In this document: positions 9,200-20,777 of the stretch, piece after piece
Layout: the number at the start of each line of letters is the position of its first letter
How positions within the stretch are numbered: the stretch's first letter is position 1
DNA from: Streptomyces silaceus
GTDB lineage: Bacteria; Actinomycetota; Actinomycetes; Streptomycetales; Streptomycetaceae
Direction of reading: 5' to 3'
Assembly (NCBI RefSeq): GCF_001419745.1
Contig: NZ_LIRJ01000175.1
Span: forward strand, 1-47,401
DNA: 47,401 nucleotides
Position numbers and translations under genes: made by a program
Notes under the pieces: generated by a model
What the model was told of the DNA's origin: nothing
The model's input: the letters and a program-made list of their open reading frames with translations, nothing else
Database searches by the model: none

Positions 9200-9218
9200 A
9201 GATGAGCAAAACCATCTC
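9199..9218. promoter_or_regulatory. Second inverted repeat in the lysR-sdhC intergenic region
   Basis: GAGATG, eight bases, CATCTC. It abuts the T-N11-A palindrome at 9181-9199. Paired recognition and activation sites of this kind are common for LysR regulators, so this could be the activation site, nearer to the sdhC start. Confidence 0.5.
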
Positions 9219-9256
9219 TTGGACCGATCGGGACTTTCGGCCGTAGCGTCGGTGAC

Positions 9257-9964
9257 ATGGCTCTGGCAACGCGGACGGACAAACGGCCGTCCATGACCCG
9301 TACGCTCTGGGACTCCACCATCGGCAAGAAGACGGTGATGGCGGTGAGCGGCCTGATCATGCTGCTCTACCTGGTGGCGCACATGATCGGGAACCTGAAG
9401 ATCTTCTTCGGCCCCGAGGAGATCAACCACTACGCCCACTGGCTGCGCACGCTCGGCGAGCCCTTCATGCACTACGAGTGGTCGCTCTGGCTCGTCCGCG
9501 TGGTGCTCGTGCTCGCGGTCGTCGCGCACGCCACCTCCGCGTACCAGCTGAGCCGCCGCGACATCAAGGCGCGCCCCACCAAGTACGTGCACAAGCGGCG
9601 CGAGGCGAGCTTCGCGACCCGCACCATGCGCTGGGGCGGCATCATCCTCGCGCTCTTCATCGTCTGGCACATCCTCGACCTGACGACCGGCACCGTGCAC
9701 CCGGGCGAGTACCAGCACCTCAAGCCGTACCAGAACATCATCGACACCTTCTCGACCTGGTACAGCAACGTCATCTACATCGTCGCCGTGGTCGCCCTCG
9801 GCTTCCACGTCCGCCACGGGCTGTGGAGCGCCGCGCAGACCCTGGGCGTGGGCACCGCGACCCGCGACCGCGTCCTCAAGCCCCTGGCCAACGGTCTCGC
9901 CCTGGTCCTCGTCGTGGGCTTCGTCTCCGTACCCGTCGCCGTCATGACCGGACTGGTGAGCTGA
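9257..9964 (+). CDS. sdhC: Succinate dehydrogenase cytochrome b subunit
   Basis: This 235-residue integral membrane subunit anchors SdhAB and passes electrons from succinate oxidation to quinone. Five hydrophobic helices are visible, with haem-ligand candidate histidines in the membrane (LVAHMIGNLK, VVAHATSAYQL, IVWHILDLT, GFHVRHGLWS). This fits the single-polypeptide b558-type subunit of Gram-positive bacteria. The segment GKKTVMAVSGLIMLLYLVAHM is characteristic. It is followed by sdhA after 3 bp, in an sdhC-sdhA-sdhB operon. Streptomyces usually carry a second, separate sdh operon, so this may be a regulated or alternative complex. The LysR gene upstream supports dedicated control. Confidence 0.92.
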   Translation: MALATRTDKRPSMTRTLWDSTIGKKTVMAVSGLIMLLYLVAHMIGNLKIFFGPEEINHYAHWLRTLGEPFMHYEWSLWLVRVVLVLAVVAHATSAYQLSRRDIKARPTKYVHKRREASFATRTMRWGGIILALFIVWHILDLTTGTVHPGEYQHLKPYQNIIDTFSTWYSNVIYIVAVVALGFHVRHGLWSAAQTLGVGTATRDRVLKPLANGLALVLVVGFVSVPVAVMTGLVS

Positions 9965-9967
9965 CCG

Positions 9968-11913
<1,946 letters not shown>

Positions 11914-11917
<4 letters not shown>

Positions 11918-12660
11918 AGCTCACCCTGCGCGTCTGGCGCCAGAAGAACGCCGACGCCGACGGTGCGATGTCCACCTACGAGGTGGACGGCATCTCCTCC
12001 GACATGTCGTTCCTGGAGATGCTCGACACCCTCAACGAAGAGCTCATCGTCCGGGGCGACGACCCCGTCGCCTTCGACCACGACTGCCGTGAGGGCATCT
12101 GCGGCGCCTGCTCGCTGGTGATCAACGGCGACGCCCACGGTCCCGAGCGCACCACCACCTGCCAGCTCCACATGCGGTCCTTCAAGGACGGCGACACCAT
12201 CGACATCGAGCCCTGGCGCGCCTCGGCCTTCCCGGTGGTCAAGGACCTGGTGGTGGACCGCTCCGCCTTCGACCGGATCATCCAGTCCGGCGGCTACATC
12301 AGCGCCCCCACGGGCTCGGCCCCCGAGGCGCACGCCACGCCCGTGCCCAAGCCGGACGCCGACTCGGCCTTCGAGCACGCCGAGTGCATCGGCTGCGGGG
12401 CGTGCGTGGCCGCCTGCCCCAACGGCTCGGCGATGCTGTTCACCTCCGCCAAGATCAACCATCTGAACGTCCTCCCTCAGGGTGCGCCCGAGCGGGAGAC
12501 GCGCGTGCTCGACATGGTGGCGCAGATGGACGAGGAGGGCTTCGGCGGCTGCACGCTCACCGGCGAGTGCGCCACCGCCTGTCCGAAGGGGATTCCCCTG
12601 CCCTCCATCGCCGCGATGAACAAGGAGTGGCTGCGGGCCACGAGGAAGGTGAAGCGCTAG
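11914..12660 (+). CDS. sdhB: Succinate dehydrogenase iron-sulfur subunit
   Basis: The protein has 248 residues. The ATG at 11914 overlaps the sdhA stop (ATGA). The plant-type 2Fe-2S cluster is marked by [27 protein letters not shown]. The C-terminal ferredoxin-like domain has [12 protein letters not shown] and [16 protein letters not shown] for the 4Fe-4S and 3Fe-4S centres. It carries electrons from the SdhA flavin to the SdhC haem and quinone. The operon ends with a short GC hairpin 48 bp downstream. Confidence 0.95.
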
Positions 12661-12708
12661 AGGTCACGGGGATCCGCGGGTCGGCCGTGGCTCGTCGCGC
12701 GGTTCCCC

Positions 12709-12725
12709 GCGCCCCTTCGGGGCGC
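12709..12725. terminator. GC hairpin after sdhB
   Basis: GCGCCCC-TTC-GGGGCGC forms a perfect 7-bp stem with a three-base loop. It is the widespread Streptomyces hairpin found within a longer repeated context (GCGCGGTTCCCCGCGCCCC...). It lies between sdhB and the start of the acyl-CoA synthetase gene and probably ends sdhCAB transcription. Confidence 0.65.
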
Positions 12726-12738
12726 GTAGCTTCGCGAC

Positions 12739-14253
12739 ATGCATCCCGGAGCGTACGACCCCGCCAGGCCGGCCGTCGTCACCGCCGACGGCACACGGAC
12801 CCTCAGCTACGGACGACTCGAAGAACGCTCCCTGCGGCTCGCGGATCATCTGCGGGCCGCGGGTCTGCGTCGGGGCGACCACCTCGCCCTGCTCTGCGAC
12901 AACGACCCGCGCGCCCTGGAGGTCTACTGGGCCGCCCTGCGCTCCGGGCTCTATCTCACCGCCGTCAACCACCACTTGAGCGCGGACGAGGCCGCCTACA
13001 TCGTGCGCGACTGCGGCGCCGAGGCACTCGTCGTCTCCGGCTCCCTGGCCGACATGGGGGAGCGCGTACGGGAGCTGGCCGGCGGGCCGCCGCACGTGCT
13101 CGGGCTCGACGACGGCTCGTACGACAAGGCCCTGGACGCCGCGTCCGCCGTGCCGCCGTACCGCCAGCCCCTCGGCTCCGACATGCTCTACTCCTCCGGC
13201 ACCACCGGCCGTCCCAAGGGCATCAAACCGGCGCTGCCCGAGGGCGATGTGCGCGAGCAGCCCACGACGTACACCGTCGTCTTCCAGGCCATGTACGGAT
13301 TCGGCCAGGACACCGTCTACCTCTGTCCCGCCCCCATCTACCATGCGGCGCCCTTGCGCTTCTGCGGCGTGGTCACCGCGCTCGGCGGCACCGTGATCCT
13401 GATGGAGTCCTTCGACGCCGAGGAGGCCCTCGCGGCCGTCGAGCGGCACCGGGTGACCCACAGCCAGTGGGTGCCGACCATGTTCGTCCGCATGCTGAAG
13501 CTGCCCGCCGAGGTCCGCTCGCGGTACGACACCTCGTCGATGAAGGTCGCCATCCACGCCGCCGCGCCCTGCCCCGTCGAGATCAAGCGGCGGATGATGG
13601 AGTGGTGGGGGCCCGTCCTGTACGAGTACTACGCGTCGACGGAGGGCAACGGCATCACCTTCATCTCGCCCGAGGAGTGGCTGCGCAAGCCCGGCTCCGT
13701 GGGGCGCGACGGGTTCCTCGGGAACCTGCGGATCTGCGACGAGGAGGGCCGCGTGCTGCCGGCGGGCGAGACCGGCACCGTCTACTTCGAGCGCGACGAA
13801 CCGCCCTTCCGCTACCACGGCGACGAGGACCGCACCCGCGCGGCGCAGCACCCCGAGCACCCGAACTGGACCACCACGGGCGACATCGGCCACGTCGACG
13901 AGGACGGCTATCTGTTCCTCACCGACCGCAGGGCCTTCATGATCATCTCGGGTGGTGTGAACGTCTACCCGCAGGAGGCCGAGGACGTGCTCGTGCTGCA
14001 CCCGGCCGTCGCCGACGCGGCCGTCGTCGGGGTGCCGGACGCCGAGATGGGCGAGGCGGTGAAGGCCGTCGTCCAGGTCGAGCCGGGCATCACTCCGGGG
14101 CCCGAACTGGCGCGGGAGCTCATCGACTTCACGCGCGAGCGCCTCTCCCACTACAAGGCGCCCCGCACCGTCGACTTCACCGAACGCCTGCCGCGCACCC
14201 CGACCGGGAAGCTGGCCAAGGCCCGGCTGCGCGAGGCGTACCGGCGGGGGTGA
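12739..14253 (+). CDS. Acyl-CoA synthetase / AMP-dependent ligase
   Basis: This 504-residue adenylate-forming enzyme has the P-loop-like motif YSSGTTGRPKG (about residue 152), YEYYASTEGNG, TGDIGHVDEDGYLFLTDR and the C-terminal catalytic lysine motif PRTPTGKLAK. It should activate a carboxylic acid with ATP and load it onto CoA. Substrate specificity cannot be read from the sequence; the overall form resembles FadD-like acyl-CoA ligases of actinobacteria. It lies outside the apparent peptide cluster, separated by the UvrA-like gene, so a role in loading the NRPS is possible but not supported. Its stop TGA directly abuts the convergent UvrA-like stop. Confidence 0.85.
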   Translation: MHPGAYDPARPAVVTADGTRTLSYGRLEERSLRLADHLRAAGLRRGDHLALLCDNDPRALEVYWAALRSGLYLTAVNHHLSADEAAYIVRDCGAEALVVSGSLADMGERVRELAGGPPHVLGLDDGSYDKALDAASAVPPYRQPLGSDMLYSSGTTGRPKGIKPALPEGDVREQPTTYTVVFQAMYGFGQDTVYLCPAPIYHAAPLRFCGVVTALGGTVILMESFDAEEALAAVERHRVTHSQWVPTMFVRMLKLPAEVRSRYDTSSMKVAIHAAAPCPVEIKRRMMEWWGPVLYEYYASTEGNGITFISPEEWLRKPGSVGRDGFLGNLRICDEEGRVLPAGETGTVYFERDEPPFRYHGDEDRTRAAQHPEHPNWTTTGDIGHVDEDGYLFLTDRRAFMIISGGVNVYPQEAEDVLVLHPAVADAAVVGVPDAEMGEAVKAVVQVEPGITPGPELARELIDFTRERLSHYKAPRTVDFTERLPRTPTGKLAKARLREAYRRG

Positions 14254-16629
14254 TCAGCCCCGCCCGCGCCCCGCCTCCAGCGCCCGCGCCAGATACGGCG
14301 CGGTCCTGCTGCCCTCGGCGCCCGCCACCTCGGCCGGGGTGCCCGCCGCCACGACCAGGCCGCCCCGGTCGCCGCCGCCGGGGCCGAGGTCGATGACCCG
14401 GTCGGCGCCCGCGACGACCGCCATGTCGTGCTCGACGACGACCACCGAGTTCCCGGCGTCGACCAGTTCGTGCAGGCGGTGGGTGAGGACCTCCACGTCG
14501 GCGGGGTGCAGGCCCGTCGTCGGCTCGTCCAGGAGGTAGAGCGTGTGGCCCCGGCGCACGCGCTGCAACTCGCCCGCCAGCTTGATGCGTTGGGCCTCGC
14601 CGCCCGACAGCTCCGTGGCCGGCTGGCCGAGCCGCAGATAGCCGAGGCCGACGTCGAGCAGCGTGCGCAGGCTGCGGACGGCGGGCGCGGTGTCGGCGAA
14701 GAAGTCCGCCGCGGCCTCCACCGTCAGGTCCAGGACCTGGGCGATGTTCTTCCCGCGGTACGTCACGTCGAGCGTCTCGGGGTTGTAGCGGGCGCCCGCG
14801 CAGTCCGGGCAGGGCGCGTACGTGCTGGGCAGGAAGAGCAGCTCGACGCTGATGAACCCCTCGCCCTGGCACGTCTCGCACCGCCCGCCCGCCACGTTGA
14901 AGGAGAAGCGGCCCACGCCGTAGCCGCGCTCCTTCGCCGCGTCCGTGGCGGCGAAGACCTTGCGCACGACGTCGAACAGGCCGGTGTACGTGGCGAGATT
15001 CGAACGGGGCGTGCGCCCGATCGGCTTCTGGTCGACGCGGACCAGCCGGCCGACGCCCGGCAGCTCCTCGGTGATCTCGCCGACGAGCGTGGACTTGCCC
15101 GAGCCCGACACGCCGGTGACGGCCGTGAAGGAGCCGAGCGGGATCTCCGCCGTCACCCCGCGCAGGTTGTGCCGGGTGACCGGACCGAGCTTCAACCAGC
15201 CCCGGGGCTCGCGCACGTCACGTACGGGAGCGGGCGCCCGGTCGAAGAGGAAGCGGGCCGTCGCCGACTCGGCGACCTCCGCGAGCTCCGCCACCGGACC
15301 GCTGTGCAGCACCCGGCCGCCGTGCTCGCCCGCCTGCGGGCCCACGTCGACGAGCCAGTCCGCGTGGCGCACGACGTCCAGGTGGTGCTCGACGACGAAG
15401 ACGGAGTTGCCCGCGGCCTTGAGCCGGTCGAGGACCGTCAACAGCGCCTCGGTGTCGGCCGGATGGAGCCCGGCCGACGGCTCGTCCAGGACGTACACCA
15501 CCCCGAAGAGCCCCGAACGCAGCTGGGTCGCCAGCCGCAGGCGCTGCAGCTCGCCCGCGGACAGCGTCGGCGTGGGGCGGTCCGGGCTGAGGTAGCCGAG
15601 GCCGAGTTCGGTGACGGTCGCGATGCGCGCGAGGAGGTCCTCGGTCAGGACGCGGGCCGTCTCCGACGTGCCGTCCGCCTCGGGTGAGTCCGCCGCCGAA
15701 GCGAGCACGTCGGCGAGGTCGGAGAGCGGCAGCGCGGCGAGCTCGGCGATCGTGCGGCCCGCGAACGTGACCGCCAGCGCCTCGGGACGCAGCCTGCTCC
15801 CGCCGCACGCCGGACACGGCGCGCTCGACAGGAACCGCTCGGCCTTGGCGCGCAGCGTCTGGCTCTTGGAGTCCGCGAACGTCTTCATCACATGGCGCCG
15901 GGCGCTCATGTACGTCCCCTGGTACGGGCGGTGGATGCGGCCCGCCTCCCGCACCGGGTGCACGGTCACCACCGGCTGCTCGTCCGTGAACAGGATCCAG
16001 TCGCGGTCCTTCTGCGGGAGGTCGCGCCAGGGGCGGTCCACGTCGTGGCCGAGGGCGTCCAGCACGTCGCGGAGGTTCTTGCCCTGCCAGGCGCCGGGCC
16101 AGGCGGCGATCGCGCCCTCGCGGATGGACAGCGAGGGGTCGGGCACCAGCAGGTCCTCGGTGGTGCGGTGGACCCGGCCCAGACCGTGGCACTCCGGGCA
16201 CGCCCCGGCCGCGGTGTTCGGCGAGAACGCGTCCGAGTCGAGCCGCTCGGCGCCCGCCGGATAGCTGCCCGCGCGCGAGAACAGCATCCGCAGCGAGTTC
16301 GACAGGGTGGTGACCGTGCCGACGGACGAGCGGGAGGTGGGCGCCGACCGGCGCTGCTGGAGCGAGACCGCCGGCGGCAGCCCGGTGATCTCGCCGACCT
16401 TCGGCGCGCCCACCTGGTGGATGAGGCGCCGGGCGTAGGGGGCGACGGACTCGAAGTAGCGCCGCTGGGCCTCCGCGTAGAGCGTCCCGAAGGCGAGCGA
16501 GGACTTGCCGGAGCCGGAGACGCCGGTGAACACCGCGAGGACGTCGCGCGGGATGTCCACGTCGACGCCCTGGAGGTTGTGCTCCCGGGCGCCCCGGACG
16601 CGTACGAACGGATCGTGGGGGCTGTGCAT
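14254..16629 (-). CDS. UvrA-like ABC ATPase (excinuclease subunit A paralogue)
   Basis: The protein has 791 residues, clearly shorter than housekeeping UvrA (about 950). Two ABC ATPase halves are present. The first Walker A is GVSGSGKSSL (about residue 37), with LSAGELQRLRL as signature and LDEPSAGLHP as Walker B. The second has GVSGSGKSTL (about 500), LSGGEAQRIKL and LDEPTTGLHP. Zinc-binding CPECHGLG, CPACGG, CETCQGEG and CPDCAG pairs are kept. Short UvrA paralogues (class II, e.g. DrrC-like) occur beside DNA-targeting antibiotic clusters or serve in damage tolerance. Here it sits just outside the peptide cluster and is more likely a neighbour than a resistance gene. Confidence 0.88.
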   Translation of the reverse strand: MHSPHDPFVRVRGAREHNLQGVDVDIPRDVLAVFTGVSGSGKSSLAFGTLYAEAQRRYFESVAPYARRLIHQVGAPKVGEITGLPPAVSLQQRRSAPTSRSSVGTVTTLSNSLRMLFSRAGSYPAGAERLDSDAFSPNTAAGACPECHGLGRVHRTTEDLLVPDPSLSIREGAIAAWPGAWQGKNLRDVLDALGHDVDRPWRDLPQKDRDWILFTDEQPVVTVHPVREAGRIHRPYQGTYMSARRHVMKTFADSKSQTLRAKAERFLSSAPCPACGGSRLRPEALAVTFAGRTIAELAALPLSDLADVLASAADSPEADGTSETARVLTEDLLARIATVTELGLGYLSPDRPTPTLSAGELQRLRLATQLRSGLFGVVYVLDEPSAGLHPADTEALLTVLDRLKAAGNSVFVVEHHLDVVRHADWLVDVGPQAGEHGGRVLHSGPVAELAEVAESATARFLFDRAPAPVRDVREPRGWLKLGPVTRHNLRGVTAEIPLGSFTAVTGVSGSGKSTLVGEITEELPGVGRLVRVDQKPIGRTPRSNLATYTGLFDVVRKVFAATDAAKERGYGVGRFSFNVAGGRCETCQGEGFISVELLFLPSTYAPCPDCAGARYNPETLDVTYRGKNIAQVLDLTVEAAADFFADTAPAVRSLRTLLDVGLGYLRLGQPATELSGGEAQRIKLAGELQRVRRGHTLYLLDEPTTGLHPADVEVLTHRLHELVDAGNSVVVVEHDMAVVAGADRVIDLGPGGGDRGGLVVAAGTPAEVAGAEGSRTAPYLARALEAGRGRG

Positions 16630-16752
16630 GGGCGGGGCTCCGTACGCGGCTCGGGGACAAACCCCACGATTCTAGGCCGCGGCGGGTGAGCGGCGCCTCC
16701 GCGGGCCCCGTGGCCGCGCGTCCCCGGCGCCGCCGCCTCGCCGTGCCCTCCG
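16630..16752. other. Intergenic spacer, probable left border of the peptide cluster
   Basis: These 123 bp hold no gene I can support. They separate the UvrA-like gene from hmo, both transcribed leftward. The function of the genes changes here from general metabolism to arylglycine and peptide biosynthesis, so this is my proposed left cluster border. Confidence 0.5.
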
Positions 16753-19084
<2,332 letters not shown>

Positions 19085-19166
19085 CTACGAGCCCGATCTC
19101 CGGTCTGGCTATCGGGAATATGGACGCCGGTCCGGGGTTCCGTACTTCTCGCCGACCCATTCCCGT

Positions 19167-19283
19167 GTCCAGTTCTGCTGTCCAGTTCCGGTGTCCACTT
19201 CTTCGGTTCGGATCCGGCGTGCAGTTCCGGTGTCCAGGATTTCTGTCCAGTTTCGCTGTCCTGTTCATCTGTCCAGGAAATCC
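19167..19283. repeat. Tandem array of nine 13-bp direct repeats (GTCCAGTTCCGGT-like)
   Basis: Nine contiguous 13-bp units start at 19167, 19180, 19193, 19206, 19219, 19232, 19245, 19258 and 19271. All begin with GT. Six begin GTCCA; the others are GTTCG, GTGCA and GTCCT. The consensus is about GTCCAGTTCCGGT. The array fills the middle of the 336-bp region between the divergent hmaS (start 19045) and prephenate dehydrogenase (start 19382) genes. The GTCCA core resembles the GTCCAA half-site of the two inverted-repeat operators elsewhere in this cluster, but here all copies point the same way. It could be a multi-site operator or a slippage-expanded sequence. Confidence 0.85.
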
Positions 19284-19314
19284 CGACGGAACTCCGGCTC
19301 CTGACAGTCGGAAG

Positions 19315-19338
19315 TCCCGCCGCATAAAATCGGCGGGA
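19315..19338. other. Hairpin in the leader of the prephenate dehydrogenase gene
   Basis: TCCCGCCG, eight A/T-rich bases, CGGCGGGA: a perfect 8-bp stem ending 43 bp before the start codon at 19382. It could act as an attenuator, a roadblock or an operator. No poly-U follows. Confidence 0.45.
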
Positions 19339-19381
19339 TTCTCGGTTGTTGGTCGACGGCCTCGTGAACGGGTGATGATCA

Positions 19382-20578
19382 GTGATGCGCACCATGGCCG
19401 TCATCGGCACGGGCCTGATCGGGACCTCGGTCGCGCTCGCCGCGAGCCGGCGCGGGATGACCGTGTTCCTCATGGACCGGGATCCCGCCACGGCCCGCAC
19501 GGCCGCCGCCCTCGGCGCCGGCCGCGCGACGACGCCCGGCGAACCGGTCGACCTCGCGGTGATCGCCGTCCCGCCGAGCCACGTGGGCGCCGTGCTCGGC
19601 GAGTCGCAGACGCGAGGCCTGGCCCGCAGCTACACCGACGTGGCGAGCGTGAAGGCCGAACCGGAGCGTGCCGCGCTGAGCGGCGCCCCCGACCCGGCGC
19701 GCTACATCGGCGGACACCCCCTGGCGGGCCGCGAGCGCTCCGGCCCGCTCGCGGCCCGCGCCGAGCTGTTCCAGGGCCGCAACTGGGTGCTCACACCGTC
19801 CCGGCTGACCTCGGACGAGGCCTTCAACCGGGCCCTGGAACTGGTCGCCCTGTGCGAGGCCGTGCCGGTCGTGATGCGCAGTCAGGACCACGACGCCGCC
19901 CTGGCGGTGACCTCCCACGTGCCGCACCTCATGGCGAGCCTGATGGCGGCCCGGCTGCGCGAGGGCCCTGCCGAGCTGTCCCGCGTCGCCGGACAGGGGC
20001 TGCGCGACGCCACCCGCACCGCCGGCGGCGACTCGCGGCTCTGGGGCGACATCGTGCGCTCCAACGCCCCGGCCATCGCGGGCGTGCTCAAGGACCTGCA
20101 CACGGACCTGTCCCGCCTCGTGCCCGCCCTCGACGCGCTCGCGCGGCCCGGCGGCGTGGACCGCGACCACGGCATGCGGACGCTCGTGGACCTCCTGGAC
20201 CGCGGGGCCTCGGGGGTGGCGGGGATCCCCGGGCCCCGCCACCGCGCCGCGCCCGGCGACCCGCGCGTACGCGTGGTCGTCCCGGACCGGCCCGGCGAGC
20301 TGGCGCGGCTCCTGGCCGACGTCGCGGAACTCGGCGTCGTGGGCGAGGACGCCGTCGTCGACACCGGCGGCGAGGCGGGCCGTACGGGCGGCGGGCTCAC
20401 CGTGCGGTTCACCGTCTCGCCGACGCTCGCCGACCGGATGACGGCCGAACTCGGCGCCGCGGGCTGGGACGCGGTGCGCGAGCGGGCCGTGCGACCGACG
20501 GGGCCCATGGGGACGACGGAATCGACGGGCCCCATGGGGACGACGGGACCGACGGTGCTCCCGGTCGGAACGTCGTGA
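19382..20578 (+). CDS. Prephenate dehydrogenase (tyrosine-branch, Hpg precursor supply)
   Basis: The protein has 398 residues and should convert prephenate to 4-hydroxyphenylpyruvate, the HmaS substrate. The NAD-binding motif MAVIGTGLIGTSVALAASRRG is at the N-terminus, and the conserved catalytic-region His is in IGGHPLAGRERSG (about residue 115). A C-terminal ACT-like segment (VRVVVPDRPGELARLLADVAELGV) suggests it may keep regulatory ligand binding. The last 30 residues contain a short tandem repeat, TGPMGTT, encoded by a recent 24-bp-scale duplication. GTG 19382 and ATG 19385 are alternative starts, both with weak ribosome binding sites. Dedicated copies of this enzyme are typical of glycopeptide and other Hpg clusters. 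It is divergent from hmaS-hmo. Confidence 0.9.
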   Translation: MMRTMAVIGTGLIGTSVALAASRRGMTVFLMDRDPATARTAAALGAGRATTPGEPVDLAVIAVPPSHVGAVLGESQTRGLARSYTDVASVKAEPERAALSGAPDPARYIGGHPLAGRERSGPLAARAELFQGRNWVLTPSRLTSDEAFNRALELVALCEAVPVVMRSQDHDAALAVTSHVPHLMASLMAARLREGPAELSRVAGQGLRDATRTAGGDSRLWGDIVRSNAPAIAGVLKDLHTDLSRLVPALDALARPGGVDRDHGMRTLVDLLDRGASGVAGIPGPRHRAAPGDPRVRVVVPDRPGELARLLADVAELGVVGEDAVVDTGGEAGRTGGGLTVRFTVSPTLADRMTAELGAAGWDAVRERAVRPTGPMGTTESTGPMGTTGPTVLPVGTS

Positions 20579-20777
20579 CGAGCGCGCCACGGTGTTTCCG
20601 GTGCGCGTGAAAGCGGGGTCGAAAGCCTCCGCTTCCACTGAAGCGCCGGGTACGTTCAGACTTGTCCAAGTGTGCGATTCGGACGGTTGGACGACGTTGT
20701 CGCACTGTCGTGATTCATGTGAGTCTGAGCGCCAGAAACCACATTCCCGATAACTTCCGGACGCCTGGGGGAAATCC
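20579..20777. other. Intergenic promoter region of hpgT
   Basis: These 199 bp contain no gene. They hold the GTCCAA-N17-TTGGAC operator described separately and end in GGGGGA, a good ribosome binding site six bases before the hpgT ATG. Confidence 0.5.
20664..20692. promoter_or_regulatory. StrR-family type operator upstream of hpgT
   Basis: GTCCAA at 20664-20669, exactly 17 bases, then TTGGAC at 20687-20692. From memory, GTCCAa-N17-TTGGAC is the recognition pattern of the StrR-like activators of glycopeptide clusters (Bbr of balhimycin). The site is 86 bp upstream of the hpgT start. An identical pair with the same spacing lies before the NRPS gene. Confidence 0.8.

Noticed and set aside
12739..14253. 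Acyl-CoA synthetase as the starter-loading enzyme of the NRPS
   Set aside because: It lies outside the cluster border, next to sdhCAB and convergent with the UvrA-like gene, and there is no carrier protein nearby.
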